From WHSV01 sp050693975 (GTDB lineage: Bacteria; Actinomycetota; CADDZG01; WHSQ01): a stretch of DNA of 64,000 nt. Shown here piece after piece: positions 16,520 to 25,280 of the stretch (within the stretch, counting starts at the first letter, position 1; each line of letters starts with the position of its first letter). Position numbers and translations under genes: made by a program. A model generated the notes under the pieces. The model saw only the letters and a list, made by a program, of their open reading frames with translations. It searched no databases and had not been told where the DNA came from. The DNA lies in assembly GCA_050693975.1 (NCBI GenBank), contig JBOGWV010000177.1:1-64000 (forward strand), given 5' to 3'.

Positions 16520-17302
16520 ATGCCGACCATTACTCTGTCCGACGCGCGCGAGAGGCTGGTAGCGGGAGGGATCACCGGGCCCCATCAGTCCCACACGCGT
16601 CGCAATGCGCTCACCAAGATAAGAGCCATGGTGTCAGGCGAGGACGTCGAGGCTCGCTTCGGGATCTCGGGAATCACGACGTACTCGCCGTCCGACGTGC
16701 TCGGTCTGATGTGTGAGCTCACCGGTTGTAGTGACGACATCAACGACTTCACCGGCTACGACGTCATGGACCCGGCCAAGACGGTCGACGCGATCGTGGC
16801 GGCGGCACGTCGTTTGCGCAGCGAGGCCGAGCGCGGCGCGACGTTACTTTGTTGCACGGGCCACCCGACCGGCATGCTCGAGCACAACATCAGGGTGCTC
16901 GATGCTTTCCGCGCTGCGGGCGGCAAAGTGGTCACTCTGCACGAGGGCCGGGATCTGGGAGTCCGCCGCAAGCACTCCGAGATTCGTTACGTCGGAGGAG
17001 TTGGCATGCTCGCCGATTGGGGACAGCTGATGCACACTCACTCGAGTGAGCCGATGGAGGCCCTCCTGGAGGCGGAGGACCATCCGGATCTGGTCATCGG
17101 CGACCATGGTTTCGCCGGCGCCGCCATCGAGCGAGGCATCCCAACCGTGGCGATCATGGACATCAACGACCCAGCGCTCGCGATCCCGTGGTCCGAGGGG
17201 CGTGACGTGTTGATCGTGCCGATGGACGACAATCGGCTCCCGCGTTTGTACGAACCGTCGTGGCTCATCTTCGAGGCGGTCCTGGCAGGCGACGACATCT
17301 GA
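16520..17302 (+). CDS. Actinobacterial phosphatase-family protein (PF15698-type)
   Basis: A 260-aa protein matching a conserved actinobacterial family annotated as phosphatase. Shared segments are CTGHPTGMLEHN near residue 113, MHTHSSEPMEALLE near 173 and LVIGDHGFAGAAIERGIPTVAIMD...DPALAIPWSEGRDV near 192-230. Several conserved His/Asp residues (GHP, HTHS, GDHG) could bind metal. The physiological substrate is unknown to me. It is transcribed divergently from the SDR gene. Confidence 0.7.
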   Translation: MPTITLSDARERLVAGGITGPHQSHTRRNALTKIRAMVSGEDVEARFGISGITTYSPSDVLGLMCELTGCSDDINDFTGYDVMDPAKTVDAIVAAARRLRSEAERGATLLCCTGHPTGMLEHNIRVLDAFRAAGGKVVTLHEGRDLGVRRKHSEIRYVGGVGMLADWGQLMHTHSSEPMEALLEAEDHPDLVIGDHGFAGAAIERGIPTVAIMDINDPALAIPWSEGRDVLIVPMDDNRLPRLYEPSWLIFEAVLAGDDI

Positions 17303-17359
17303 GACACTCGGCCCGAAACGGACGTTAATTACACCCCCCGACCTGTCGAAGTAAGCCGC

Positions 17360-19375
17360 ATGAAAGTTGTCATCGGTACGTCGCGTATGCGGCGCTCGGT
17401 TCACACGTGGTTGGCCACAATGGCCATCCTCCTTGTGGTGGCGATGATGGGCGCTCTGACGGAGATCTCCTTCGGACCTCTCGAGGGCTTCGTTTCGAAG
17501 TGGTCTTACAACCTGGTGCTGCTCGGGTCCGCTTCGGCATGCCTGGCGCGTGGCCTGCTGGTGCCGGCCGGGCGGCGTGCATGGTGCCTCCTCGGCACGA
17601 GCCTGGTGTTGTGGTCGCTCGGCAACGTCTACTACTCGGTGGCGCTGTGGGACCTAAGCGTCATCCCCGTCCCTTCGATCAGCGACGGCTTCTGGATCGT
17701 CTTCTATCCGCTGGCGATGGTGTCGGTGGCCTGGATGGTTCGGGACCGAGTGAGCACCTCGGGTCTCTATCTGTGGCTCGACGGCGCCATGGGCGCGCTG
17801 GCGGCGGGGGCGGTGGTTGGAGCCCTCCTGTTCGGACCACTGTTCGAGGTCGCCTCGGGGCACGCCCTGGCGTTGGCGACGAACTTCTCCTACCCGGTCG
17901 GGGACCTGTTGCTGATCTCAATGGTGGTCGGGGCGATCGGCCTCAGCGGATGGCGAATCGACTCGATGTGGGGGTGGCTCGGAGGAGGTCTTGTGCTGTT
18001 CGCTGTTGTCGACAGCGTGTACCTCGTACAGGTTGCGAATGAGACCTGGCTGCCGGGAAACGTGTTCGAGGCGGGATGGCCGGCCGCAATGCTCTGCATC
18101 GCCTTCGCTGCGTGGCGGCCGAGCTGGAGGACTAGCGAGGTCGATTTGTACGGCACTCGCGTAATTACGATGCCTTTGCTGTTCGCTTCGGTGGCGCTTG
18201 CACTCGTGGTCTACGACCACTTCACGCGAGTCAATCTCGTTGCGCTTGTCATGGCGTCGGCCGCGCTGGGCGTCGCCGTCGTGCGTATGACGCTCAGCTT
18301 TCGTCAGAATGTCGCGATGCTCGGCTCGAGCCGGATGGAGGCGTTGACCGATTCACTCACGGGGCTTGGAAACCGGCGACGACTGATGCTGGACCTCGAG
18401 GGGGCCTGCGTAAGGGACGCATCGGATCCCATGGCGCTGATCATCTTCGACCTCAACGGGTTCAAGCACTACAACGACACCTTCGGCCATCCGGCCGGTG
18501 ACGCCCTCCTTACGAGGCTCGGTCGCTCGCTGGCCGCGGCTGCGGGAAGCGATCACGCCTATCGGCTTGGAGGAGACGAGTTCTGCGTCCTGGTCGACTG
18601 TGGCGACGTAACCCCGGAGAACATCGCCACCTGGCTACTCGCCACCCTGTCCGAGAAGGGGAACGGTTTCTCAATCGGTGCAGCCGCGGGGTGGACGGTA
18701 ATCCCAACCGAGGAATCAAACCCCTCGGATGCCCTGCGACGCGCGGACCGTCGAATGTACGAGTCCAAGAACGGGGGACGGGTGTCCGAAGGCCGGCTTG
18801 CCGGCAACGTGCTGATGCAAGTCCTGCAGGAGCGCGATCCTCGGCTACAGGTACACCTCAACGGCGTCGCCTCGCTGGCCGAGGAGGTATGCACCCAGCT
18901 CGGACTCTCGCACGCCGAGTGCCAGAGCGTCTGCCTCGCTGCCGAATTACACGACGTCGGAAAGGTGGCGGTGCCCGACGAAGTCCTCAACAAGCCCGGC
19001 CCACTCGACGATCACGAAATGGACTTCATTCGTCAGCACACGATCATCGGCCAGCGCATCCTCGGCGTGTCGCCCGCACTGACGGTGGTGGCTGAGCTGG
19101 TCCGATCGAGCCATGAGGCCTACGACGGCAGGGGATATCCCGACGGATTGAAGGGCGAGGACATTCCTCTCGGATCGCGCATCGTCGCGGTATGTGATGC
19201 ATTTGACGCGATGGTCTCCCAACGCCCCTACAGGGAGGCTATGACCGTGCGAGAAGCAATTGCCGAGTTGCAGCGCTGTGCCGGTACCCAGTTCGATCCT
19301 GTCGTTGTGGATGCTTTCGTGGCCGCCCTCGTCCGGGGCTCGGACCTCGTAGCGTCGGGGCCCGCACTCGTCTAA
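17360..19375 (+). CDS. Membrane GGDEF / HD-GYP c-di-GMP enzyme
   Basis: A 671-aa protein with an N-terminal block of about nine transmembrane helices (residues 15-320), a GGDEF diguanylate cyclase domain (about 330-480) and an HD-GYP phosphodiesterase domain (about 490-665). The cyclase signature RLGGDEF is intact near residue 403; the RxxD inhibitory site upstream is absent (AGSD). The HD-GYP motif is complete: LHDVGK near 530 and SSHEAYDGRGYP near 585. Both synthesis and breakdown of c-di-GMP are thus possible. An RsiG-like c-di-GMP receptor candidate is encoded about 12 kb upstream and a BldC-like protein immediately downstream. Confidence 0.92.
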   Translation: MKVVIGTSRMRRSVHTWLATMAILLVVAMMGALTEISFGPLEGFVSKWSYNLVLLGSASACLARGLLVPAGRRAWCLLGTSLVLWSLGNVYYSVALWDLSVIPVPSISDGFWIVFYPLAMVSVAWMVRDRVSTSGLYLWLDGAMGALAAGAVVGALLFGPLFEVASGHALALATNFSYPVGDLLLISMVVGAIGLSGWRIDSMWGWLGGGLVLFAVVDSVYLVQVANETWLPGNVFEAGWPAAMLCIAFAAWRPSWRTSEVDLYGTRVITMPLLFASVALALVVYDHFTRVNLVALVMASAALGVAVVRMTLSFRQNVAMLGSSRMEALTDSLTGLGNRRRLMLDLEGACVRDASDPMALIIFDLNGFKHYNDTFGHPAGDALLTRLGRSLAAAAGSDHAYRLGGDEFCVLVDCGDVTPENIATWLLATLSEKGNGFSIGAAAGWTVIPTEESNPSDALRRADRRMYESKNGGRVSEGRLAGNVLMQVLQERDPRLQVHLNGVASLAEEVCTQLGLSHAECQSVCLAAELHDVGKVAVPDEVLNKPGPLDDHEMDFIRQHTIIGQRILGVSPALTVVAELVRSSHEAYDGRGYPDGLKGEDIPLGSRIVAVCDAFDAMVSQRPYREAMTVREAIAELQRCAGTQFDPVVVDAFVAALVRGSDLVASGPALV

Positions 19376-19421
19376 ACCTCCGCTGAGCAGGACAAACAGG
19401 TTGGATTATAGTGAGCGGGTC

Positions 19422-19655
19422 ATGAACGAAGCCCCGGAGAACGCCCCGCAGACGGACTCAGAAGGCGCGCTGTCGCCGATGGGACGTTTCGTGACCGTGG
19501 CGGAAGTGGCAAAGCAGTTGCGGGTGTCGAACATGACGGTGTATCGCCTGATCAAAGCGGGCCAGATGAGGGCGGTTCGCGTCGGTCGGGGATACAGGTT
19601 GCGAGAAGACGACGTTCGCAAGTACCTCCACCAACGCTACATGGACGCCGGCTGA
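19422..19655 (+). CDS. BldC-like small HTH protein (excisionase family)
   Basis: A 77-aa DNA-binding protein with a MerR-like winged HTH (FVTVAEVAKQLRVSNMTVYR, about residues 22-41) followed by GRGYRLREDDVRKYL. It corresponds to Rv0500A in M. tuberculosis, and BldC of Streptomyces, a developmental regulator binding direct repeats, belongs to the same broad class. TATAGT ends 9 nt upstream of the ATG and there is no Shine-Dalgarno; a TTG at 19401 is in frame but less likely. bS22 follows after one inserted gene. It is not linked to an integrase, so an excisionase role is unlikely. Confidence 0.82.
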   Translation: MNEAPENAPQTDSEGALSPMGRFVTVAEVAKQLRVSNMTVYRLIKAGQMRAVRVGRGYRLREDDVRKYLHQRYMDAG

Positions 19656-19775
19656 GGCGGCTTTCGCCGGCCCGTCGCTCGCAGCTTCCTTCCTCCGGCG
19701 AGACAGTCGATCGTTCGGGCGACCGCCGCCCGGTGGTCGCTATGTCTGTCATTTACTTGAAGGGCTGATGAGGTT

Positions 19776-20678
19776 ATGGGGATGCAGGTCGCGCTCGACG
19801 AGGTGTACGAACGCCTCCTCGCCGATCCGGGCGTCGTATTTCTGCTCGGCGGCATAGACACCGGCAAGACGACGTTCGGAGTCGAGCTTGCCCGCCGTGC
19901 GAATGCCGCGGGAATCGAGACCGCGATCGTCGACGCCGACATCGGTCAATCCGTCGTGGGCCCCCCGACGACCATCGGCCTCAAGCTGTGCAAGGGGCTC
20001 TCGGACTACTCACTGGACGCGCTACGGCACGCCGATGCGCTGAGCTTTGTCGGCTCGATTGCACCGCGAGGTCACATGCTGCCGCTGGTAACGGGCACGG
20101 CGAAGCTAACCCGGCGAGCCAAGGACGCGGGGGCTCGCATGGTCATCGTCGACACCACGGGATTCGTTTCCGGCCTCTCGGGCCAGGGCTTGAAGTATTA
20201 CAAGATGGACGTACTCGCTCCCGACTTCGTGGTCGGCTTCGAACGTGGTGGCGAGCTGGAACCCGTGGTCGGCATCGCGCAGCGATTCATACCCGCGGAG
20301 GTGATCGAGATCGAGGTTCCTGCGGAGGTCGTGGTGCGTAGCGTGGACGAGCGCATGACCTTTCGGGAGCAGCAGTTCGCGTCCTATTTTGCAGAACGTG
20401 CGTCGCGCTGGAGAGTCAAACCGACGGTGTTCATGCCGACGCTTCCCCCGGAGTTCGATCTGGCTCTGCTGGACGCACTCGTCGTAGGAATGGAGGACGG
20501 CCAGGGCTCGTGCGTGGGGATCGGCGTGCTCGAATACGATGCCCTCGAGGACATCCTCCGCATGGTTTCCCCCGTGACGGAGGGGGTCAGGGGGCTCCGA
20601 CTTGGGTCCATCCGGATCGATGCCCAGGGGCGCTCACGCGGCCCGGTCGATCTCAAACAGCTGTTTCAGACGGAGTAG
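19776..20678 (+). CDS. Clp1/Nol9-like P-loop polynucleotide kinase
   Basis: A 300-aa P-loop ATPase with Walker A GGIDTGKTT (residues 25-33) and the Clp1-type DADIGQSVVGPPTTIGL segment (about 53-69), followed by a VIVDTTGFVSG Walker B-like strand and a C-terminal beta-rich domain. In eukaryotes and archaea Clp1/Nol9 proteins phosphorylate 5'-OH RNA ends. Bacterial members are poorly characterised, so RNA 5'-kinase activity is a family-based inference. It sits between the BldC-like gene and bS22, a pair that is adjacent in mycobacteria, so this gene appears inserted in a conserved block. Confidence 0.75.
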   Translation: MGMQVALDEVYERLLADPGVVFLLGGIDTGKTTFGVELARRANAAGIETAIVDADIGQSVVGPPTTIGLKLCKGLSDYSLDALRHADALSFVGSIAPRGHMLPLVTGTAKLTRRAKDAGARMVIVDTTGFVSGLSGQGLKYYKMDVLAPDFVVGFERGGELEPVVGIAQRFIPAEVIEIEVPAEVVVRSVDERMTFREQQFASYFAERASRWRVKPTVFMPTLPPEFDLALLDALVVGMEDGQGSCVGIGVLEYDALEDILRMVSPVTEGVRGLRLGSIRIDAQGRSRGPVDLKQLFQTE

Positions 20679-20711
20679 GGCCACTAAGAGCTTGGTGAGG
20701 AAAGGAACTAG

Positions 20712-20813
20712 ATGGGATCACTGGTCAAGAAGCGCCGTAAGAAGATGCGCAAGAAGAAACACCGCAAGATGCTGAAGAAGACCCGCTGGCAGCGCCGTCA
20801 GCAGGGCAAGTAA
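20712..20813 (+). CDS. 30S ribosomal protein bS22
   Basis: A 33-residue, extremely basic protein: MGSLVKKRRKKMRKKKHRK and so on. It matches the actinobacterial small-subunit protein bS22 (AURKAIP1/COX24-like; Rv0500B), which was overlooked in many genomes because of its size. A ribosome site AAGGA lies 6 nt upstream of the ATG. Start, length and lysine/arginine pattern are all as expected. Confidence 0.93.
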   Translation: MGSLVKKRRKKMRKKKHRKMLKKTRWQRRQQGK

Positions 20814-20888
20814 CAGCTCCGTTCGCGGCACCGTCCGGGTGAGGCGATGAGCGCCCGGCGGCGATGGCCCGGCGAGTAACATCGCGTC

Positions 20889-21707
20889 ATGGCCAAGCGA
20901 TCGATCGTCACGTTCCTGTCCGACTACGGCCTTCAGGACGAGTTCGTGGGTGTGTGCCACGGAGTGATGCTCGGTATCAAGCCCGACCTTCGCATCATCG
21001 ACATTCATCACAACATCCTGCGCCAGGACGTGCGCCATGGGGCGGTCGTGCTGCAGCAGTCGATCAAGTACATGCCGGAGGGCGTGCATCTGGCGGTCGT
21101 CGACCCCGCGGTCGGCTCGGACCGCCGGGCGATCGCAGTCGAGACCAGACACGGCCAGGTCTTCGTCGCTCCCGATAATGGGTTGATCGTCGCGGCCGCC
21201 AACGAGTGCGGAGGCATCAAGTCCGCCCGCGAGCTCACCAACCGCAGCCTAATGCTGAGCCCCATGTCCCAGACCTTTCATGGCCGCGACATGTTTGCTC
21301 CGGCTGCAGCGCACATCGCGAACGGGGTCGCGCTTGAGGAGTTCGGCCCCGAGGTGCCGGTTGAGCGGGTGGTGGCGCTAGACATCCCCGAGGCCTGGTT
21401 GCACGACGATCATTTGCACGCCGAGGTCTTGCAACTCGATCGTTTCGGCAATCTCCAGCTGAACTGCAACTTCAAGGGGCTCGAACAGGTGGGGATGGCC
21501 GCGGGGCGAAGCATAGAGATACGTATGGAGGGCCACCGCTTGCATGTGCCCTATGGGATCTCGTTCGCGGACGTCGAGGCCGGCGAGTTCGTTCTAGTCG
21601 AGGACTCGTACGAGAAGTTGTCGCTGGCGGTGAACAAGGGTGATGCCGCCGCCCGCCTTCAGGCAGGCTCAGGGTCGACCATCATCGTCGGCCCCGCTGT
21701 CGGATAG
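20889..21707 (+). CDS. S-adenosyl-L-methionine hydrolase (DUF62)
   Basis: A 272-aa protein of the DUF62/fluorinase-like family; characterised members hydrolyse SAM to adenosine and methionine using a water activated by a conserved Asp-Arg-His set. Family features seen are the N-terminal LSDYGLQDEFVG, IIDIHHNI, HLAVVDPAVGSDRRAIAV, the APDNGL loop and a C-terminal beta domain with DRFGNLQLN. TAACAT ends 6 nt upstream of the ATG and no Shine-Dalgarno is visible. It is not part of the mycobacterial version of this block. Confidence 0.88.
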   Translation: MAKRSIVTFLSDYGLQDEFVGVCHGVMLGIKPDLRIIDIHHNILRQDVRHGAVVLQQSIKYMPEGVHLAVVDPAVGSDRRAIAVETRHGQVFVAPDNGLIVAAANECGGIKSARELTNRSLMLSPMSQTFHGRDMFAPAAAHIANGVALEEFGPEVPVERVVALDIPEAWLHDDHLHAEVLQLDRFGNLQLNCNFKGLEQVGMAAGRSIEIRMEGHRLHVPYGISFADVEAGEFVLVEDSYEKLSLAVNKGDAAARLQAGSGSTIIVGPAVG

Positions 21708-21725
21708 TCGGATCAAGGAGATTCC

Positions 21726-22769
21726 GTGACCGCGGGAAAGCGCATCCTCATCACCGGAGTGTCGAAGTATCTGGGCCTACGGCTCGCCAAGCGTTTCGAA
21801 AAGGACGATCGCGTCGAGGCCGTGATCGGCGTCGATCTCGACGAGCCCCCGTTTCCCATCGACAAGCTCGAGTTCGTTCGGGCGGACATTCGCAGCCCCT
21901 TGATCGCCCGCGTGCTCGAGTCGACACGCGTCGACACGCTCGTTCATACGAATATCTTCTCGCGCCCGAGCAGGGTGGGAGGGCGCCTGCAGTTGAAGGA
22001 GAACAACGTCATCGGCACGCTCCAGCTGCTTGCTGGTGCGCAACGGGCCCAAAGGGTCGAGCGCGTGATCATGAAATCCTCCACCGCGGTCTACGGACTC
22101 GGGCCCAAGGAGCCCTCGATCGTCCGAGAAGATCACGACAACCGGCGAGCTCATCTGTTCGGATACGGAAAGGACTGCTCCGAGGCCGAGACCTACGTAA
22201 GGGATTTTGGCAGAAGGCGTTCCGATGTTGAGGTCATCATCCTGCGCACGCAGAGCCTCATTGGACCTGCCGTGCACACCAACATGACCGACTATCTCTC
22301 CCTTCCCTTTCTTCCGTCGGTGCTTGGCTACGATCCACGTTTGCAACTCGTTCACGAGGAGGATGCCGTTGAAGCGTTCGCGGCCGCCACGCTGGATGCC
22401 CCACGCGGGATCTACAACATCTCGGGCGAGGGGGTCGTCTATCTATCGAAAGCCGCGCGCATGCTCGGCAAACTCCAGATACCAATGCTCTATCCGGCCG
22501 GGCGGGCCGCCAGCGCGATGTTGCGGCGCATCGGCGCGGTCGATTTTCCCACCGACCAACTGGAGTTCCTCGTCTACGGGCGCGTGGTGGATTTCCGGCG
22601 CGCCACGGACAAGCTTGGGTTCACCCCCCGCTACACGACCGAGGAGGCGATCGCGGACTTCCGAGACCACCGGGATGGAAGCCGTCCCCTGCCCGAGTCC
22701 CGGCCCACGTGGGAGAGCGATCTCATCGAGCTGCTGGAGCAGCGATCCAGCGCCGGGGAGACGGTGTAG
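21726..22769 (+). CDS. NAD-dependent epimerase/dehydratase (GalE2-like)
   Basis: Extended SDR of 347 aa. The N-terminal strand ITGVSKYLGLRLAKRF replaces the usual GxxGxxG loop with GVSKYLG, as in the Rv0501 (galE2) type. The helix carrying the Tyr/Lys pair reads AHLFGYGKDCSEAE, i.e. YGK. GTG start with AAGGAG 6 nt upstream. Its stop codon overlaps the start of the acyltransferase gene, reproducing the Rv0501-Rv0502 pairing. The sugar or steroid substrate is undefined, and UDP-galactose epimerase activity should not be assumed. Confidence 0.85.
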   Translation: MTAGKRILITGVSKYLGLRLAKRFEKDDRVEAVIGVDLDEPPFPIDKLEFVRADIRSPLIARVLESTRVDTLVHTNIFSRPSRVGGRLQLKENNVIGTLQLLAGAQRAQRVERVIMKSSTAVYGLGPKEPSIVREDHDNRRAHLFGYGKDCSEAETYVRDFGRRRSDVEVIILRTQSLIGPAVHTNMTDYLSLPFLPSVLGYDPRLQLVHEEDAVEAFAAATLDAPRGIYNISGEGVVYLSKAARMLGKLQIPMLYPAGRAASAMLRRIGAVDFPTDQLEFLVYGRVVDFRRATDKLGFTPRYTTEEAIADFRDHRDGSRPLPESRPTWESDLIELLEQRSSAGETV

Positions 22770-23836
22770 TGACCGACGCCGAGATCATTCGCCTGGACTC
22801 TAGAACCCAGGGCCCATCCGAGCGGTCATCGCAGCGGTGCCTGGCCACAACCAACAGCGGACGGCCCTGCCGCAACCACGCGCTCGAAGGCGCCGATTAC
22901 TGCCGGGTGCATCAGCGCGGGCGACGGCCTCAGGGACCATCGCCCTCGTCGCGCGGGACGCAGGACGAAAACCGAGTCGCCGTCGCGAGCGCCCCGAGCA
23001 AGGACACGTCGCGATTGGACAGGGCGCGCGACTTCATGCGGCGCCGGCTCAGCGGCGACTATCCGATCGACGACTTCGGCTACGACGAGGAGTTGTCGCG
23101 CGAGGTGCTGCTCCCGCTCATCCGTCCCCTCTACGAGCAGTACTTCCGCGTCCGCACGCTGGGAGTCAATCGCATTCCCTCCACCGGCCCTGCGATTCTT
23201 GTGGGCAACCACTCGGGTTCGATCCCCATCGACGCGGTCATGATGCAGTACGCGGTTGTCGCCGAGCATCCCGCTAAGAGGATCGTTCGCAATATCGGAG
23301 CCGACCTCGTATGGGCGTCTCCGCTCGTCAGTCACCTCGCACGCAAGACCGGCAACGCGGTGGCTTGCGACGAGGACGCGTTCGCGCTGCTCGAGCGCGA
23401 GCAACTCGTCGCGGTTTTTCCTGAGGGGTTCAAGGGCACGGGTAAGGGCTGGAGCGAGCGCTACCGCCTGCAGCGCTTCGGGCGAGGAGGCTTCATCGAG
23501 GTCGCCCTACGGGCCAAGGTGCCCATCATTCCCGTCGCGATCGTGGGGGCCGAGGAGGCCTTCCCGATGATCGCCAACGCGAAGTTGTTGGCCTCGCTGC
23601 TGCGCCTACCTTATTTGCCGATCACACCGACCTTCCCCTTGCTCGGGCCCCTCGGGCTGCTGCCGCTACCGAGTCGCTGGGTCATCGAGTTCGGCGACCC
23701 GATCCCCATGGACGGCTATCCGGACGACGCCGCCGACGACAAGATGTTCGTGTTCGATCTCACCGACTCGATCCGCGATCGCATCCAGCAAATGGTCTAC
23801 AAGGGCCTCAGGTATAGAGGCAGCGCCTTTCTCTAG
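22769..23836 (+). CDS. PlsC-type acyltransferase with N-terminal zinc-finger-like segment
   Basis: A 355-aa protein. Residues 18-50 hold C-x8-C-x9-C-x2-H (RCLATTNSGRPC...YCRVH), a compact zinc-binding candidate. From about 140 follows a PlsC/AGPAT domain: GNHSGSIPID (the His/Asp catalytic block with six residues between, as in Rv0502-type members), VFPEGFKGTGKGWSERY and IPVAIVGAEEAFP. Members acylate lysophospholipids, or mycobacterial counterparts of unclear substrate. The GTG overlaps the upstream stop by one base, so translation is coupled to the epimerase gene. The frame open from 22709 is not used. Confidence 0.87.
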   Translation: MTDAEIIRLDSRTQGPSERSSQRCLATTNSGRPCRNHALEGADYCRVHQRGRRPQGPSPSSRGTQDENRVAVASAPSKDTSRLDRARDFMRRRLSGDYPIDDFGYDEELSREVLLPLIRPLYEQYFRVRTLGVNRIPSTGPAILVGNHSGSIPIDAVMMQYAVVAEHPAKRIVRNIGADLVWASPLVSHLARKTGNAVACDEDAFALLEREQLVAVFPEGFKGTGKGWSERYRLQRFGRGGFIEVALRAKVPIIPVAIVGAEEAFPMIANAKLLASLLRLPYLPITPTFPLLGPLGLLPLPSRWVIEFGDPIPMDGYPDDAADDKMFVFDLTDSIRDRIQQMVYKGLRYRGSAFL

Positions 23837-23925
23837 AGCCCTTCCCGGTGTGGTGCTGGAACCCCGAACCTTCCGACGGTGTAGAGCGTCGTAGGAGAGG
23901 CGGACAAAACCACAGGGGGCTCACC

Positions 23926-25203
23926 ATGAGATCAAGAGCAAAGCTGCTGTCGGCGGCGGTGGCAGCCGTCGCGCTGTTGGCGTCGTGCTCGTCGGGCACC
24001 GGAGAGCAGATGACCGAGGTGCGAAGGGCGTCGGGGGCGGTCGAAGATGCCCGGGATCTCCTGTTCACGGAGCAGGGAGTCGATCTCTCGGCCGTCGACG
24101 CGTCTACCGGCGAACAGGTATTCGATGCTTCGAGGGCGGTGACATCCCCCGACCACTCCAAGTTGTTCTCGGAGAAGCGGCGAACGGATCGAGCCTTCGT
24201 CTCGATGCTGGATTCGAGCACGGGCGCGCGCCTCGGTCGTATGCGTGTGGCAGAGCATCTCGAGCCCAGGGTCGCATCGACGAGCGGTGATCTGCTCGCC
24301 CTTGCCGAGCCGCATGAGGCAGGCGCGACCCCCTGGCTTCCCGCCGGGAGTCGTCGTACCGAGATCGCAGTGGTTTCGACTGGTAACGGTGCGACTCGCG
24401 CCTACAACCTGAAGGGCAACTTCGAGATCGAGGCGTTCTCGACGGATGACCGTCAGCTCTTCCTGCTCGAATACAGGCCCGCGCTCAACCCCACGCGCTA
24501 CACGCTGCGACGCCTCAAGCTTGGGTCTGGCGATGTCATTCCCATCAAACGCTCGAAGCAGAACGCGCCGGGTTCAATGCTGGGGACCGGCAGGATCGCG
24601 CTCTTCTCTCCCAGCGGCCACGAGCTTTACACCCTCTATACGCAGCAGGGCCCGAACTACGCGCATGGTGACGACGGCACCCACAACCATGACGCGGGGG
24701 CGGTCCACGCGTTCGTTCATCTGCTGAATCTGGAGGGGGCCTGGACGCATTGCATCGACCTGCCTATGCCCTTTGGAACGGGAGCGGTAACGACCCACGC
24801 TCTTGCAATGACGGCCGACGGCACTCGACTGTACGTGGCCGATCCCTCCTCGGGAGGAGTCGCGGTAATCGATCCCAATCGAGCGAAGGTGCTCGAGTCA
24901 GTGACTATGGATCTCGACGCACTCACCAAAGGCGATGCGTCTGCGCAGGTTGGCTCCGATGGAACGCTGTATTTGGCGGGAGGATCTCACGTCCTCGCAC
25001 TTGACGGCCGCACGCTCGAGCCGGTGCAGCGCTGGGAAATGAGCGAGCGGGTGTCCGGTCTGGCGGTCAGCTCGGACGGTGCTCGTCTCTACCTGGCGGT
25101 TCGTAACCGAGTGAACGTGGTCGACTCGACCACCGGCCACCGCATCGACGTGATACGAGCACGCGGCATCACCGGCATCAGCCACCTAAGCCCAACCAAC
25201 TAG
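23926..25203 (+). CDS. Lipoprotein with YncE-like beta-propeller
   Basis: A 425-aa lipoprotein. Its signal peptide ends in the lipobox LLASC (Cys about residue 22). The body shows repeated propeller strands (TRLYVADPSSGGVAVIDPN, GTLYLAGGSHVLALDGRT, ARLYLAVRNRVNVVDSTTG) typical of YncE/quinoprotein-like seven-bladed folds. No catalytic residue can be pointed to; a scaffold or ligand-binding role on the outer face of the membrane is likely. The ATG at 23926 is preferred because it starts the signal peptide and has GGGGG upstream. Confidence 0.78.
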   Translation: MRSRAKLLSAAVAAVALLASCSSGTGEQMTEVRRASGAVEDARDLLFTEQGVDLSAVDASTGEQVFDASRAVTSPDHSKLFSEKRRTDRAFVSMLDSSTGARLGRMRVAEHLEPRVASTSGDLLALAEPHEAGATPWLPAGSRRTEIAVVSTGNGATRAYNLKGNFEIEAFSTDDRQLFLLEYRPALNPTRYTLRRLKLGSGDVIPIKRSKQNAPGSMLGTGRIALFSPSGHELYTLYTQQGPNYAHGDDGTHNHDAGAVHAFVHLLNLEGAWTHCIDLPMPFGTGAVTTHALAMTADGTRLYVADPSSGGVAVIDPNRAKVLESVTMDLDALTKGDASAQVGSDGTLYLAGGSHVLALDGRTLEPVQRWEMSERVSGLAVSSDGARLYLAVRNRVNVVDSTTGHRIDVIRARGITGISHLSPTN

Positions 25204-25218
25204 CCCCACAAGTTTGGC

Positions 25219-25263
25219 GATCTGCGACAAGGGCGTTAGTGAGCGACGGTGGTGTCGCAAATC
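25219..25263. terminator. Bidirectional hairpin between convergent genes
   Basis: Inverted repeat GATCTGCGACA ... TGTCGCAAATC (11 bp, one mismatch, 23-nt loop), flanked by an outer 8-bp pair CCAACTAG (25196-25203) and CTAGTTGG (25266-25273). It sits exactly between the convergent lipoprotein gene and the sulfate-reduction operon, which suits a shared terminator. Confidence 0.55.
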
Positions 25264-25280
25264 GGCTAGTTGGGGGTCAG

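Noticed and set aside
19401..19655. Phage or plasmid excisionase
   Set aside because: No integrase, attachment site or phage gene is nearby, and position next to bS22 matches the chromosomal Rv0500A gene.
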